From Betaproteobacteria bacterium UKL13-2 (GTDB lineage: Bacteria; Pseudomonadota; Gammaproteobacteria; Burkholderiales; Usitatibacteraceae): 64,000 nt of DNA. Within the stretch, counting starts at the first letter, position 1. Every line of letters starts with the position of its first letter. Below are positions 42,841-51,307 of this stretch, piece by piece. The DNA lies in NCBI GenBank assembly GCA_001602455.1, contig CP012157.1, positions 2,103,733 to 2,167,732 on the forward strand. The letters run 5' to 3'. Made by a program: the position numbers and the translations under genes. Below the pieces are notes generated by a model that saw only the letters and a list, made by a program, of their open reading frames with translations, did no database searches and had not been told where the DNA came from.

Positions 42841-45624
42841 ATGACGCACGCCCACGCACGACAACCCCATTCTTTTGCGCTCAAAATCCTCACGATGGCC
42901 ATATTGGCATCGCTGTCTGCGACCTCGATTGCGCAGGCACCGCCACCCGCTGCGCCCGCACCAGCCGCCGCATCGCCGCTGGCTACCGCCGCAACGCCGC
43001 TGGCTACCGCCGCAATGCCGCCAACATTACGCCCGTTTGCTGAGGTGAGCCGCGATGCCAAGGTGACCAAGGGGATGTTCAACCTGTACCAGAAGGACGA
43101 AAAGGTCTGGATTGAAATCGCGCCCGATCAATTCGACACGCCATTTTATTTTCAGGTCAATTCGACACGCGGTCTGGGCGAAGCGGGCATCTACCCAAAC
43201 TGGATGTTGCGGGGGCACATCGTTGAGTTTAAGCGCATTGGAAATACGGTTCAGTTGATCGCGAAAAACCATCGCGCATCGGCCAAGGCTGGCAGCGCCA
43301 TTGCGCGCGCCGTTAAGGAGGGCTTTACCGATAGCTTGATTGGTGCGACAACAGTGTCGAGCGTGCCGCATGCGGAGCGCAAGTCTGTATTGGTCGATGC
43401 CAACGCACTATTTCTCGCAGATATCGCGGGTACGTCAACACAACTAGAAACGACGTTTCGAATTCAGTATGCATTTGATGCGCGTAACTCAAGCTTCGTC
43501 AACCTTCGCGCGACCGACGACATGGTGGCATTTAACGTGAGTGCGCATTTCGCGATTCCGCGGATTCCGGCGCCATCGCTCACTCCGTCGCCTGTACCAA
43601 TGCCGCTACCGCCAGCGATGCTCGAAGACACCCGCAGTATGTTGCTTGGTTACTACTACACCATCTCGAAGCTGCCAGAGCAGCCGATGCCCATCCGATT
43701 GGCAGATAGTCGCATCGGACATTTCGCACTTCAACGGTGGAATTTCACGGATGACATCTCGCCATTTCCACGTCAGAATTTCGTGTCGCGTTGGCGGCTG
43801 GAAAAGAAAGAGCCTGCCGCTGCAATGTCTGAGCCCGTTCAACCGATCACATACTGGCTGGACAAAAATATTCCGCTGAAATATCGCGAGACCGTGAAAG
43901 AAGGTGTGCTGGTCTGGAACAAGGCGTTTGAGAAGATCGGGTTTAAGAATGCGATCCAGGTTCGTCAGCAGCAAGACACGGACGAGTTTGATAACAACGA
44001 CACACGTCATGCTTCAATTCGTTGGTATGTTGACACCAGTGATGGTGCGCTTGCAATCGGCCCGTCTCGTGTTGACCCACGAACTGGCGAGATTCTTGAC
44101 GCCGATATTTCGTTGTCCGATGGGTGGACGCGCTTGCCGCGCCGCCGTGCCGTTGAACAGTTGAGCAGCGTGGCGATCAATCGATCGCATTCAACCTCAC
44201 ATTCGCACGCTCACACGCATACACATACACACGCACACACACCCGCGGCACAACTAGCAGACCAAGCGCTTCAGCGCGGCCAAATGCCCCAGCTTTGTAG
44301 CGCAGCCGACAGCGCGATGGAGGAGGTAATGTTTGCCCTAGACTTGCTCGCTGCGCGCGGCGATATTGCGCCTGATAGTCCTGAAGCGGAGGCAATTGTG
44401 ATGGCGACGCTAAAAGATGTGGTGGCGCACGAAGTTGGCCACACGCTGGGTTTGCAGCACAATTTCCGTGCATCGGCCATTCACTCGCTCGAACAACTCG
44501 AAGACAAAGAGTTCACCAAGAAAAATGCGCTCGCAGGCTCGGTGATGGAATACAACGCCTTGAACATTGCGCCGAAAGGGCGCAAGCAGGGGGAGTATGT
44601 GATGAGCGGAATCGGTCCGTATGACGAGTGGGCGATTGAATATGCATATAAGCCAATCGATCCTGCGAAGGAGAAAGAGGAACTTCTCAAGATTGCGAGT
44701 CGCTCAAACGAGCCTTTACTGGCATTTGCTAATGACATCGACGCGGGATTGGGGACGGTAGAAGGTATGGACCCTGAAGTCAACCGCCGCGACTTGGGGT
44801 CTGACCCGCTCGCGTTTGCGGAACGTCGGATGTTGTTGTCAAAAGAATTATGGGAGCGATTACAAGAGCGCAAGCTCAAGCCGGGCGAGCAGTATGATGT
44901 TCTGCGACGCAACTTCATCTCGGCTAATGCGCAGATCGCGCTCGCGGCGAACGTCGCGGCCAAGTATGTTGGTGGTGTGGTTCACTACCGCGATCTTTCC
45001 AACAGCACACGCGCACCACTCATACCGGTCGTTGGGTCGAAGCAGCGCCAAGCACTCAAACTCATTTCAGACAATTTGTTTAAGGTTGATAGCTTCCGCT
45101 TCAAACCGGAATTTGTTGCGCGTCTGGTGCCCGATGAATGGGATCGTTGGTTTGACCGCAGCAACGTCGCCGCTGCCGTCAACCCAGATGTGAGTATCAG
45201 CGGCTTGGTGCTCGGCTTGCAACGCACGACGTTGACCCAACTGATGAGTGATCCTGTCGCCGCGCGAATTTTGGATGCACCAAACAAGATGCAGGATGCG
45301 AAGCAGGCGTTCGCTCTTTCAGAGCTTTATGACACCCTGCAGGGCGCGATCTGGAGTGAATTGAGGACGGGCAGCGATATTGGACCGCTTCGCCGCAACT
45401 TGCAACGCGAGCATCTCAAACTGGTGGTTGAGTCGCTGCTCCGCACGCGACCAACCACGCCGGCGGATGCACGCGCCTTGCAACGTGAAAACGCCAGAAA
45501 ACTCGCAGCACTCATTCGCGCCGCGTCAGCCAAGCCGATGAGTAAGGAGGCTAAAGCACACTTGGCTGAAAGCCTAGATACGCTGACCGAAGCCCTCAAA
45601 GCGCCGATGCAGCGGACTTCTTAA
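42841..45624 (+). CDS. Exported zinc metalloprotease (DUF5117/DUF4953-type)
   Basis: 927 residues, start preceded by the strong site aggagg. It has a signal peptide (ILTMAILASLSATSIAQA), then an Ala/Pro linker with the small repeat ATPLATAA. The N-terminal DUF5118/DUF5117 region (WIEIAPDQFDTPFYFQVNST, ITYWLDKNIPLKYRETVKEG) precedes the zinc motif HEVGHTLGLQH (530-540), with the following NFRAS and SVMEYNALN as in metzincin-like proteases. A His/Thr/Ala-rich tract (SHSHAHTHTHTHAHT, ~450-465) is inserted before the catalytic domain, a feature unlike most relatives. Periplasmic or surface location; substrate unknown. Confidence 0.88.
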   Translation: MTHAHARQPHSFALKILTMAILASLSATSIAQAPPPAAPAPAAASPLATAATPLATAAMPPTLRPFAEVSRDAKVTKGMFNLYQKDEKVWIEIAPDQFDTPFYFQVNSTRGLGEAGIYPNWMLRGHIVEFKRIGNTVQLIAKNHRASAKAGSAIARAVKEGFTDSLIGATTVSSVPHAERKSVLVDANALFLADIAGTSTQLETTFRIQYAFDARNSSFVNLRATDDMVAFNVSAHFAIPRIPAPSLTPSPVPMPLPPAMLEDTRSMLLGYYYTISKLPEQPMPIRLADSRIGHFALQRWNFTDDISPFPRQNFVSRWRLEKKEPAAAMSEPVQPITYWLDKNIPLKYRETVKEGVLVWNKAFEKIGFKNAIQVRQQQDTDEFDNNDTRHASIRWYVDTSDGALAIGPSRVDPRTGEILDADISLSDGWTRLPRRRAVEQLSSVAINRSHSTSHSHAHTHTHTHAHTPAAQLADQALQRGQMPQLCSAADSAMEEVMFALDLLAARGDIAPDSPEAEAIVMATLKDVVAHEVGHTLGLQHNFRASAIHSLEQLEDKEFTKKNALAGSVMEYNALNIAPKGRKQGEYVMSGIGPYDEWAIEYAYKPIDPAKEKEELLKIASRSNEPLLAFANDIDAGLGTVEGMDPEVNRRDLGSDPLAFAERRMLLSKELWERLQERKLKPGEQYDVLRRNFISANAQIALAANVAAKYVGGVVHYRDLSNSTRAPLIPVVGSKQRQALKLISDNLFKVDSFRFKPEFVARLVPDEWDRWFDRSNVAAAVNPDVSISGLVLGLQRTTLTQLMSDPVAARILDAPNKMQDAKQAFALSELYDTLQGAIWSELRTGSDIGPLRRNLQREHLKLVVESLLRTRPTTPADARALQRENARKLAALIRAASAKPMSKEAKAHLAESLDTLTEALKAPMQRTS

Positions 45625-45648
45625 GTAAAGGCACGTGTCGATATTCTG

Positions 45649-46428
45649 TTAACCATTCTTCCAGTTGGGTTTACGCTTTTCTAGGAAGGCGTTCACCCCT
45701 TCTTGCTGGTCTTCGAACGTGAACAGATCCATAAACCGTTCGCGTTCTAGTGCCAGCCCCGCCGTACGCGGGATGCCGTTACGCGCATTGTGAATGAGTG
45801 ATTTGCAGAACGATACCGACTTAGGTGATAGCCCTGCCACTCGCTCCGCCATTTTTATGGCGGCGGCGAGTGACGTACCTTTCTCCACCACTTCCTCAAC
45901 CAAACCAATACGTAGCGCTGTTTCAGCGTTCACGCGCTCGTTGGTCAGAATCATTCGTTTGGCCCAACCTTCGCCGATAAGCCACGGCAGGTTTTGTGTG
46001 CCGCAGCCGCCAGGCAGTAAGCCGACCGCTGGTTCGGGCATTGCCATTTGCGCGTGAGATTCGGCGATACGAATGTCGCACGCCAGCGCACCTTCGAGCC
46101 CGCCACCCATGCAATAACCATTGATTGCGGCAATGGTGACAAACCGAGCGTTCATCCAAACCTCAAACGCAGCGCCAAAGGTGTGGATGAAGTGGCGCGC
46201 CGCCATGATGTTCTTTTCATCACCACCCTGGAATCGGTTGAGGTCAGCGCCTGCTGAGAAAAATTTCTCACCTTTGCCGGTGAGGACAGCCGCATAGATG
46301 TTGTCGTCGGCTTCGAGCTTGTGCGCGAGGTCTTTGAGTTCGCTGAGCGATTCAGGCGTCCAAGTATTAACGGGTGGGCTGTTCAGTGTGACCACACAGG
46401 TGTGGCCGATGATCTTTGTCTCAATCAT
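45649..46428 (-). CDS. Enoyl-CoA hydratase/isomerase family protein of the valine pathway cluster
   Basis: 259 residues from the ATG at 46428, preceded by AGGGAACGACGA; the frame extends to 46491. It has the crotonase fold: oxyanion segments FFSAGADLNRF and NGYCMGGGLEGALACDIRI, then EPAVGLLPGGCGTQNLPWLI with the active-site Glu region. By position after mmsB it probably hydrates methacrylyl-CoA or a related acyl-CoA, but the sequence does not fix the substrate. Its first 32 codons with the ribosome site are the start of the tandem repeat array, so the region before the gene holds seven further copies of its 5' end. Confidence 0.88.
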   Translation of the reverse strand: MIETKIIGHTCVVTLNSPPVNTWTPESLSELKDLAHKLEADDNIYAAVLTGKGEKFFSAGADLNRFQGGDEKNIMAARHFIHTFGAAFEVWMNARFVTIAAINGYCMGGGLEGALACDIRIAESHAQMAMPEPAVGLLPGGCGTQNLPWLIGEGWAKRMILTNERVNAETALRIGLVEEVVEKGTSLAAAIKMAERVAGLSPKSVSFCKSLIHNARNGIPRTAGLALERERFMDLFTFEDQQEGVNAFLEKRKPNWKNG

Positions 46429-48045
46429 TCGTCGTTCCCTTTTGTCATTCTGACCGAAGCGCAGCGGAGGAATCTCATCTGGAAGCACCAACGTACATCG
46501 ACGGGATGAGATCCCTCATTGCATTCGGGATGAAAGTGAAAAAATTTGAGTTCGCTGAGCGATTCAGGCGTCCAAGTATTAACGGGTGGGCTGTTCAGTG
46601 TGACCACACAGGTGTGGCCGATGATCTTTGTCTCAATCATTCGTCGTTCCCTTTTGTCATTCCGACCGAAGCGCAGCGGAGCGGAGGAATCTCATCTGGA
46701 AGCACCAACGTACATCGACGGGATGAGATCCCTCATTGCATTCGGGATGAAAGTGAAAAAATTTGAGTTCGCTGAGCGATTCAGGCGTCCAAGTATTAAC
46801 GGGTGGCTGTTCAGTGTGACCACACAGGTGTGGCCGATGATCTTTGTCTCAATCATTCGTCGTTCCCTTTTGTCATTCTGACCGAAGCGCAGCGGAGGAA
46901 TCTCATCTGGAAGCACCAACGTACATCGACGGGATGAGATCCCTCATTGCATTCGGGATGAAAGTGAAAAAATTTGAGTTCGCTGAGCGATTCAGGCGTC
47001 CAAGTATTAACGGGTGGGCTGTTCAGTGTGACCACACAGGTGTGGCCGATGATCTTTGTCTCAATCATTCGTCGTTCCCTTTTGTCATTCCGACCGAAGC
47101 GCAGCGGAGGAATCTCATCTGGAAGCACCAACGTACATCGACGGGATGAGATCCCTCATTGCATTCGGGATGAAAGTGAAAAAATTTGAGTTCGCTGAGC
47201 GATTCAGGCGTCCAAGTATTAACGGGTGGGCTGTTCAGTGTGACCACACAGGTGTGGCCGATGATCTTTGTCTCAATCATTCGTCGTTCCCTTTTGTCAT
47301 TCCGACCGAAGCGCAGCGGAGCGGAGGAATCTCATCTGGAAGCACCAACGTACATCGACGGGATGAGATCCCTCATTGCATTCGGGATGAAAGTGAAAAA
47401 ACTTGAGTTCGCTGAGCGATTCAGGCGTCCAAGTATTAACGGGTGGCTGTTCAGTGTGACCACACAGGTGTGGCCGATGATCTTTGTCTCAATCATTCGT
47501 CGTTCCCTTTTGTCATTCTGACCGAAGCGCAGCGGAGGAATCTCATCTGGAAACACCAACGTACATCGACGGGATGAGATCCCTCATTGCATTCGGGATG
47601 AAAGTGAAAAAATTTGAGTTCGCTGAGCGATTCAGGCGTCCAAGTATTAACGGGTGGACTGTTCAGTGTGACCACACAGGTGTGGCCGATGATCTTTGTC
47701 TCAATCATTCGTCGTTCCCTTTTGTCATTCCGACCGAAGCGCAGCGCAGCGGAGGAATCTCATCTGGAAACACCAACGTACATCGACGGGATGAGATCCC
47801 TCATTGCATTCGGGATGAAAGTGAAAAAATTTGAGTTCGCTGAGCGATTCAGGCGTCCAAGTATTAACGGGTGGCTGTTCAGTGTGACCACACAGGTGTG
47901 GCCGATGATCTTTGTCTCAATCATTCGTCGTTCCCTTTTGTCATTCTGACCGAAGCGCAGCGGAGCGGAGGAATCTCATCTGGAAGCACCAACGTACATC
48001 GACGGGATGAGATCCCTCATTGCATTCGGGATGAAAGTGAAAAAA
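46333..48045. repeat. Eight tandem ~212-217-bp repeats carrying the 5' end of the enoyl-CoA hydratase gene
   Basis: Units begin (tttgagttcgctgagcg) at 46333, 46545, 46762, 46973, 47185, 47402, 47613 and 47830; the last ends next to the mmsB stop at 48046. Each unit holds ~96 bp of the gene start (ATG plus 31 codons), its ribosome site and ~115 bp of palindromic intergenic sequence (ggaatctcatc ... gatgagatccctc). Units differ by a 1-bp deletion (gtgggctg/gtggctg) and by a 5-bp agcgg insertion. Only the first unit belongs to the intact gene. The other starts would give ~71-residue or shorter frameshifted peptides. Confidence 0.95.
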
Positions 48046-48930
48046 TTAGTCTTTCTTGTATAACTTGATGATGCTCGAAAAATCCAACGCGCCATTGCCC
48101 ATTGCCGAATGCATTTGATACAACTGTTGCGCCGCCGCGCCGAGCATCACGGGTTGCTTTGCGGCCTTAGCCGCCTCTGTCACCAACGTCAAGTCTTTGA
48201 GCATTAAGTCCGAACCGAACCCGCCGCTGTAACCGCGATTCGCTGGTGCCGTCGGCACCACGCCGGGGTAGGGGTTGTATGTATCGGAAGACCAGCAACG
48301 CCCGCTAGACGTATTCGCGATGCTGGCAAACACGTTCGGGTCCATACCGAGCCGAGTTGCCAATGCCATGCCTTCAGCGGTGGCGATCATCTCAATGGCC
48401 AGCATCATGTTGTTGCAAATTTTCGCCACTTGTCCATTACCTGCGTCGCCGCAATGCACGATGTTTTTACCCATACATTCGAGGATGGGTTTTGCGCGCA
48501 AAAAGTTTTCCGCAGTGCCACCAACCATAAAGGTCAGTGTGCCGGCTTCCGCACCGCCCGTTCCGCCTGAAACCGGCGCGTCAATCATCGCCAAACCTTT
48601 CCCCATCGCATCCATCGCCACATCGCGAGAGGTGTGGGGGTCAATGGTCGATGAGTCGATGAGTAATGTGTTCGGTGCCGCCGATGCGAGCACGCCGTGT
48701 GCATCCTGATACACCCGACGTACATGTGGCGAGGAGGGCAGCATGGTGATAACGACATCCACGTCCTGCGCGCACTTGCCCGCAGAAGTTGCAGTTTCAC
48801 AGCCAAGATCGGCGAGTGGTTTGACCAATGCGGGAACGATGTCGAATACTTTTAACGCGTGGCCGTGCTTGAGGAGATTCCGAACCATCGGATTCCCCAT
48901 ATTCCCCAGACCAATGAACCCTATCCTCAT
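48046..48930 (-). CDS. mmsB: 3-hydroxyisobutyrate dehydrogenase
   Basis: 294 residues from the ATG at 48930 (MRIGFIGLGNMG); the frame is open to 49002. It oxidises 3-hydroxyisobutyrate to methylmalonate semialdehyde with NAD in valine breakdown. The Rossmann motif GFIGLGNMGNPM, the substrate signature DAPVSGGTGGAEAGTL and the catalytic Lys in NGQVAKICNNMML are present, with a C-terminal KDLTLVTEAAK. It precedes the tandem repeat array and enoyl-CoA hydratase, and follows mmsA and a small membrane protein gene on the same strand. Confidence 0.95.
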   Translation of the reverse strand: MRIGFIGLGNMGNPMVRNLLKHGHALKVFDIVPALVKPLADLGCETATSAGKCAQDVDVVITMLPSSPHVRRVYQDAHGVLASAAPNTLLIDSSTIDPHTSRDVAMDAMGKGLAMIDAPVSGGTGGAEAGTLTFMVGGTAENFLRAKPILECMGKNIVHCGDAGNGQVAKICNNMMLAIEMIATAEGMALATRLGMDPNVFASIANTSSGRCWSSDTYNPYPGVVPTAPANRGYSGGFGSDLMLKDLTLVTEAAKAAKQPVMLGAAAQQLYQMHSAMGNGALDFSSIIKLYKKD

Positions 48931-49020
48931 AAATCGCTCACTTTCGTCGCGATACTGCGTTGCGCTCGCTTGCCGTACGACTTGTACTGTCTGCGCTCGC
49001 ACGCCTTATCTTGCTTGAAA

Positions 49021-49308
49021 TTAAGCAATTTCTGAGGCGCTCGTCTTCGAACTGTCATTCGATTTCTTGCCAGCCTGCTTCCATTCCCGCCATGAAAAAT
49101 ACCAGACGACATATGTACAAACCAAAAAGAACGTGCTCTTGGCGATTCGTCCCCATTTTTCTGAAAACACTGCTATCAATAGTCCATCGATCCAACCGCC
49201 ACGGCTATATGGCGAGAGCGGTTGGTTCGTTGCAAATGTGCCTAGACCAACGATCACCAAGACCAGCGCGAATCCAAAGCCAAGCGATGCGGAAAAGCGA
49301 CTCTTCAT
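49021..49308 (-). CDS. Small membrane protein between mmsA and mmsB
   Basis: 95 residues. Two hydrophobic helices (FGFALVLVIVGLGTFA and FLVCTYVVWYFSW) with a loop, and a polar Lys/Ser-rich C-terminus. It begins directly after the mmsA stop, so it is in the operon. I do not recognise it. Confidence 0.7.
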   Translation of the reverse strand: MKSRFSASLGFGFALVLVIVGLGTFATNQPLSPYSRGGWIDGLLIAVFSEKWGRIAKSTFFLVCTYVVWYFSWREWKQAGKKSNDSSKTSASEIA

Positions 49309-50841
49309 TTACTTCAAACTTATCGTCGTATTTACGCCACCGCTGTTGCCACCGTCCACAGCCGCATCATCAAACCACCTTGCCGTAACCGTCTTCACCT
49401 GCGTATAAAAATGCACCGCCTGTTTGCCGTATGGCCCCAAGTCGCCGAGCTTGGAGCCGCGCGAGCCGGTGAAGCTGAAGTAGGGCACCGGCACGGGAAT
49501 CGGCACGTTGATCCCGACTTGGCCGACGTCAATTTCGTTCTGGAACTTGCGCGCGACTGCACCGGACTGCGTAAAAATGCCGGTGCCGTTACCGTAGGGG
49601 TTGGCGTTGGTGAGCGCAATCGCCTCGTCCAAAGTTGCCACCGACACGATGACCAACACCGGCCCGAAAATTTCTTCCTTGTAAACCGTGTGGTGCGGTT
49701 TCACACCTGAGATCACGGTGGGGGCAATGAAATTCCCGGATGGGTAGCCGTCGATCTTTGGGTTGCGTCCATCGAGGTCAAGTGTGCAGCCTTCTTCAAC
49801 ACCTTTGGCAATCAAGCCTTCGATACGTGCCTTGGCTTGTTTGGAAATCACCGGGCCCACGTCTGTCCCCTTGACGATGCCTGCGTTGACCTTGAGTGTT
49901 TTAGCTTTGGCAACAATGTCGGGAATCCACTTGCCCGCTTCACCGACTAGCACGCCAACCGAGGTCGCCATACAACGCTGGCCGGCGGCGCCGAACGCTG
50001 CGCCCACCAACGCGTTAAGGGCTTGGTCTTTGTTGGCGTCGGGCATGACAATCGCATGGTTTTTTGCACCCATCATGCACTGCGCACGTTTGCCATGGGT
50101 CGATGCTAAGTTGTAAACGTGTTCACCGACATGGCATGACCCCACGAACGAGACCGCCTTCACCATCGGGTGGGTACATAACGTATCGACGGCTTCTTTG
50201 CCGCCGTGGACGACGTTCAGCACGCCGGGGGGGACACCAGCTTCAATCGCAAGCTCGACCAGCAACATTGTCGTCATCGGGTCTTGTTCAGATGGCTTTA
50301 GCACAAAGGTATTTCCGCTGACAATGGCCATCGGGAACATCCACAGCGGAATCATCGCTGGAAAGTTGAACGGCGTGATGCCGACGCAAACACCGATGGG
50401 CTGGCGGATGAAATAGGTATCAACGCCGTTGGCGACGTTCTCTGCCATCTCGCCTAATGACAAGCTACCAATGCCACAAGCGTGCTCGACTACTTCGAGA
50501 CCGCGAAAAACGTCGCCTTCGGCGTCGGGGAGTGTCTTGCCTTGTTCTGCCGTCAAACACGCGGCGAGCTTTTTCATATCGCGCCGAATGAGCTCTTGCA
50601 GCTTAAGCATAATCCGCGCACGTTGACCAATCGGCGCGTTTTTCCATGTCTTGAATGCCTCAGCGGCGGACTGAATAGCGTCGTTGACTTCATCCGCGCC
50701 ACACATTGGCACACGGGCTAACACCTGTTGCGTCGCGGGATTCACAATGTCGCGCCACTGAGCCGCGTGCGACTCGCGCTGTTCACCGTTGATCACGAGC
50801 TTGACGGTGGGGATCGTAGAAGCGTTGGGTAGCGCGGCCAT
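49309..50841 (-). CDS. mmsA: Methylmalonate-semialdehyde dehydrogenase (CoA-acylating)
   Basis: 510 residues from the ATG at 50841, six bases after GAGGAG; ATG at 50847 and an open frame to 50922 are alternatives. It converts methylmalonate semialdehyde to propionyl-CoA with NAD and CoA, the last step of valine breakdown. It shows the aldehyde dehydrogenase features [30 protein letters not shown], the catalytic Cys in [10 protein letters not shown] and EEIFGPVL. It is the first gene of the mms cluster. Confidence 0.95.
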   Translation of the reverse strand: MAALPNASTIPTVKLVINGEQRESHAAQWRDIVNPATQQVLARVPMCGADEVNDAIQSAAEAFKTWKNAPIGQRARIMLKLQELIRRDMKKLAACLTAEQGKTLPDAEGDVFRGLEVVEHACGIGSLSLGEMAENVANGVDTYFIRQPIGVCVGITPFNFPAMIPLWMFPMAIVSGNTFVLKPSEQDPMTTMLLVELAIEAGVPPGVLNVVHGGKEAVDTLCTHPMVKAVSFVGSCHVGEHVYNLASTHGKRAQCMMGAKNHAIVMPDANKDQALNALVGAAFGAAGQRCMATSVGVLVGEAGKWIPDIVAKAKTLKVNAGIVKGTDVGPVISKQAKARIEGLIAKGVEEGCTLDLDGRNPKIDGYPSGNFIAPTVISGVKPHHTVYKEEIFGPVLVIVSVATLDEAIALTNANPYGNGTGIFTQSGAVARKFQNEIDVGQVGINVPIPVPVPYFSFTGSRGSKLGDLGPYGKQAVHFYTQVKTVTARWFDDAAVDGGNSGGVNTTISLK

Positions 50842-50923
50842 CGACATCTCCTCAATTTTCTGGTTTCGAAAAATTATACGCCGCAGGGCGAGAAGGGGGT
50901 ATTCACAAGGACTATTACTCAAA

Positions 50924-51054
50924 GGGAACTTCTATAAACCTGCTGCGTGGGCGAATTTCGCGCCGGCGGTGCTCGCTGTACACTGGGTACGTGTCCCGTG
51001 TTTGCCAAACCCGTCGGCATGAACTTCACCCGCTCGCGACGGTTTCGAGAAGCC
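50924..51054. repeat. Dispersed intergenic repeat family I, copy 3 (inverted)
   Basis: Read on the minus strand it begins cttctcgaaaccgtcgcgag, contains gacacgtacccagtgtac and gcgagcacc, and ends caggtttatagaagttccc. It matches copy 2 (7824-7943) over most of its length with a few insertions. Confidence 0.65.
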
Positions 51055-51066
51055 CAAAGAGAAAAG

Positions 51067-51122
51067 CCCTTACTTGACAGGCGTTTTCAGACGAAAAGGC
51101 TTGAAGATGCCCGTCCTACTTA
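51067..51122. repeat. Dispersed palindromic repeat family II, copy 3 (inverted)
   Basis: cttgacaggcgttttcaga and tgaagatgcccgtcct are the two arms; they pair with each other (gacaggcgttttca/tgaagatgcccgtc). The same words in the other orientation occur at 58940 and 7752. Confidence 0.65.
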
Positions 51123-51307
51123 GAGTTTTAAGTTTTTACGTTTGCGGAGTATGAATTAAAGTCGGCCCCAAGTTTTTCTCATTAGCGCAGGCATCCCAAT
51201 CAATTGGCGCACTATTCATCGCCGCCGCATGGGCAGATAAATACGAAAGCCGCATTCGCGGCACTCGTCGGCACCGCGCTCGCGGTATAAGATAGACAAT
51301 TACATCA

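Larger units (their letters stand above)
50842..51307. other. 466-bp gap between the mms and liu clusters
   Basis: Holds the mmsA promoter region and two dispersed repeats (50924-51054 and 51067-51122); no gene is supported. The last ~170 bp before the liuD stop show nothing further. Confidence 0.5.

Noticed and set aside
46333-48045. Array considered as CRISPR
   Set aside because: Units are over 200 bp, nearly identical throughout and have no unique spacers; no cas genes are present.
46416-48068. Overlapping 65-116-codon plus-strand frames (FCHSDRSAAEESHL-type text) in the tandem array
   Set aside because: They read the antisense of the hydratase start and a palindromic intergenic repeat; the same text appears in every unit, so they are repeat-borne shadows.
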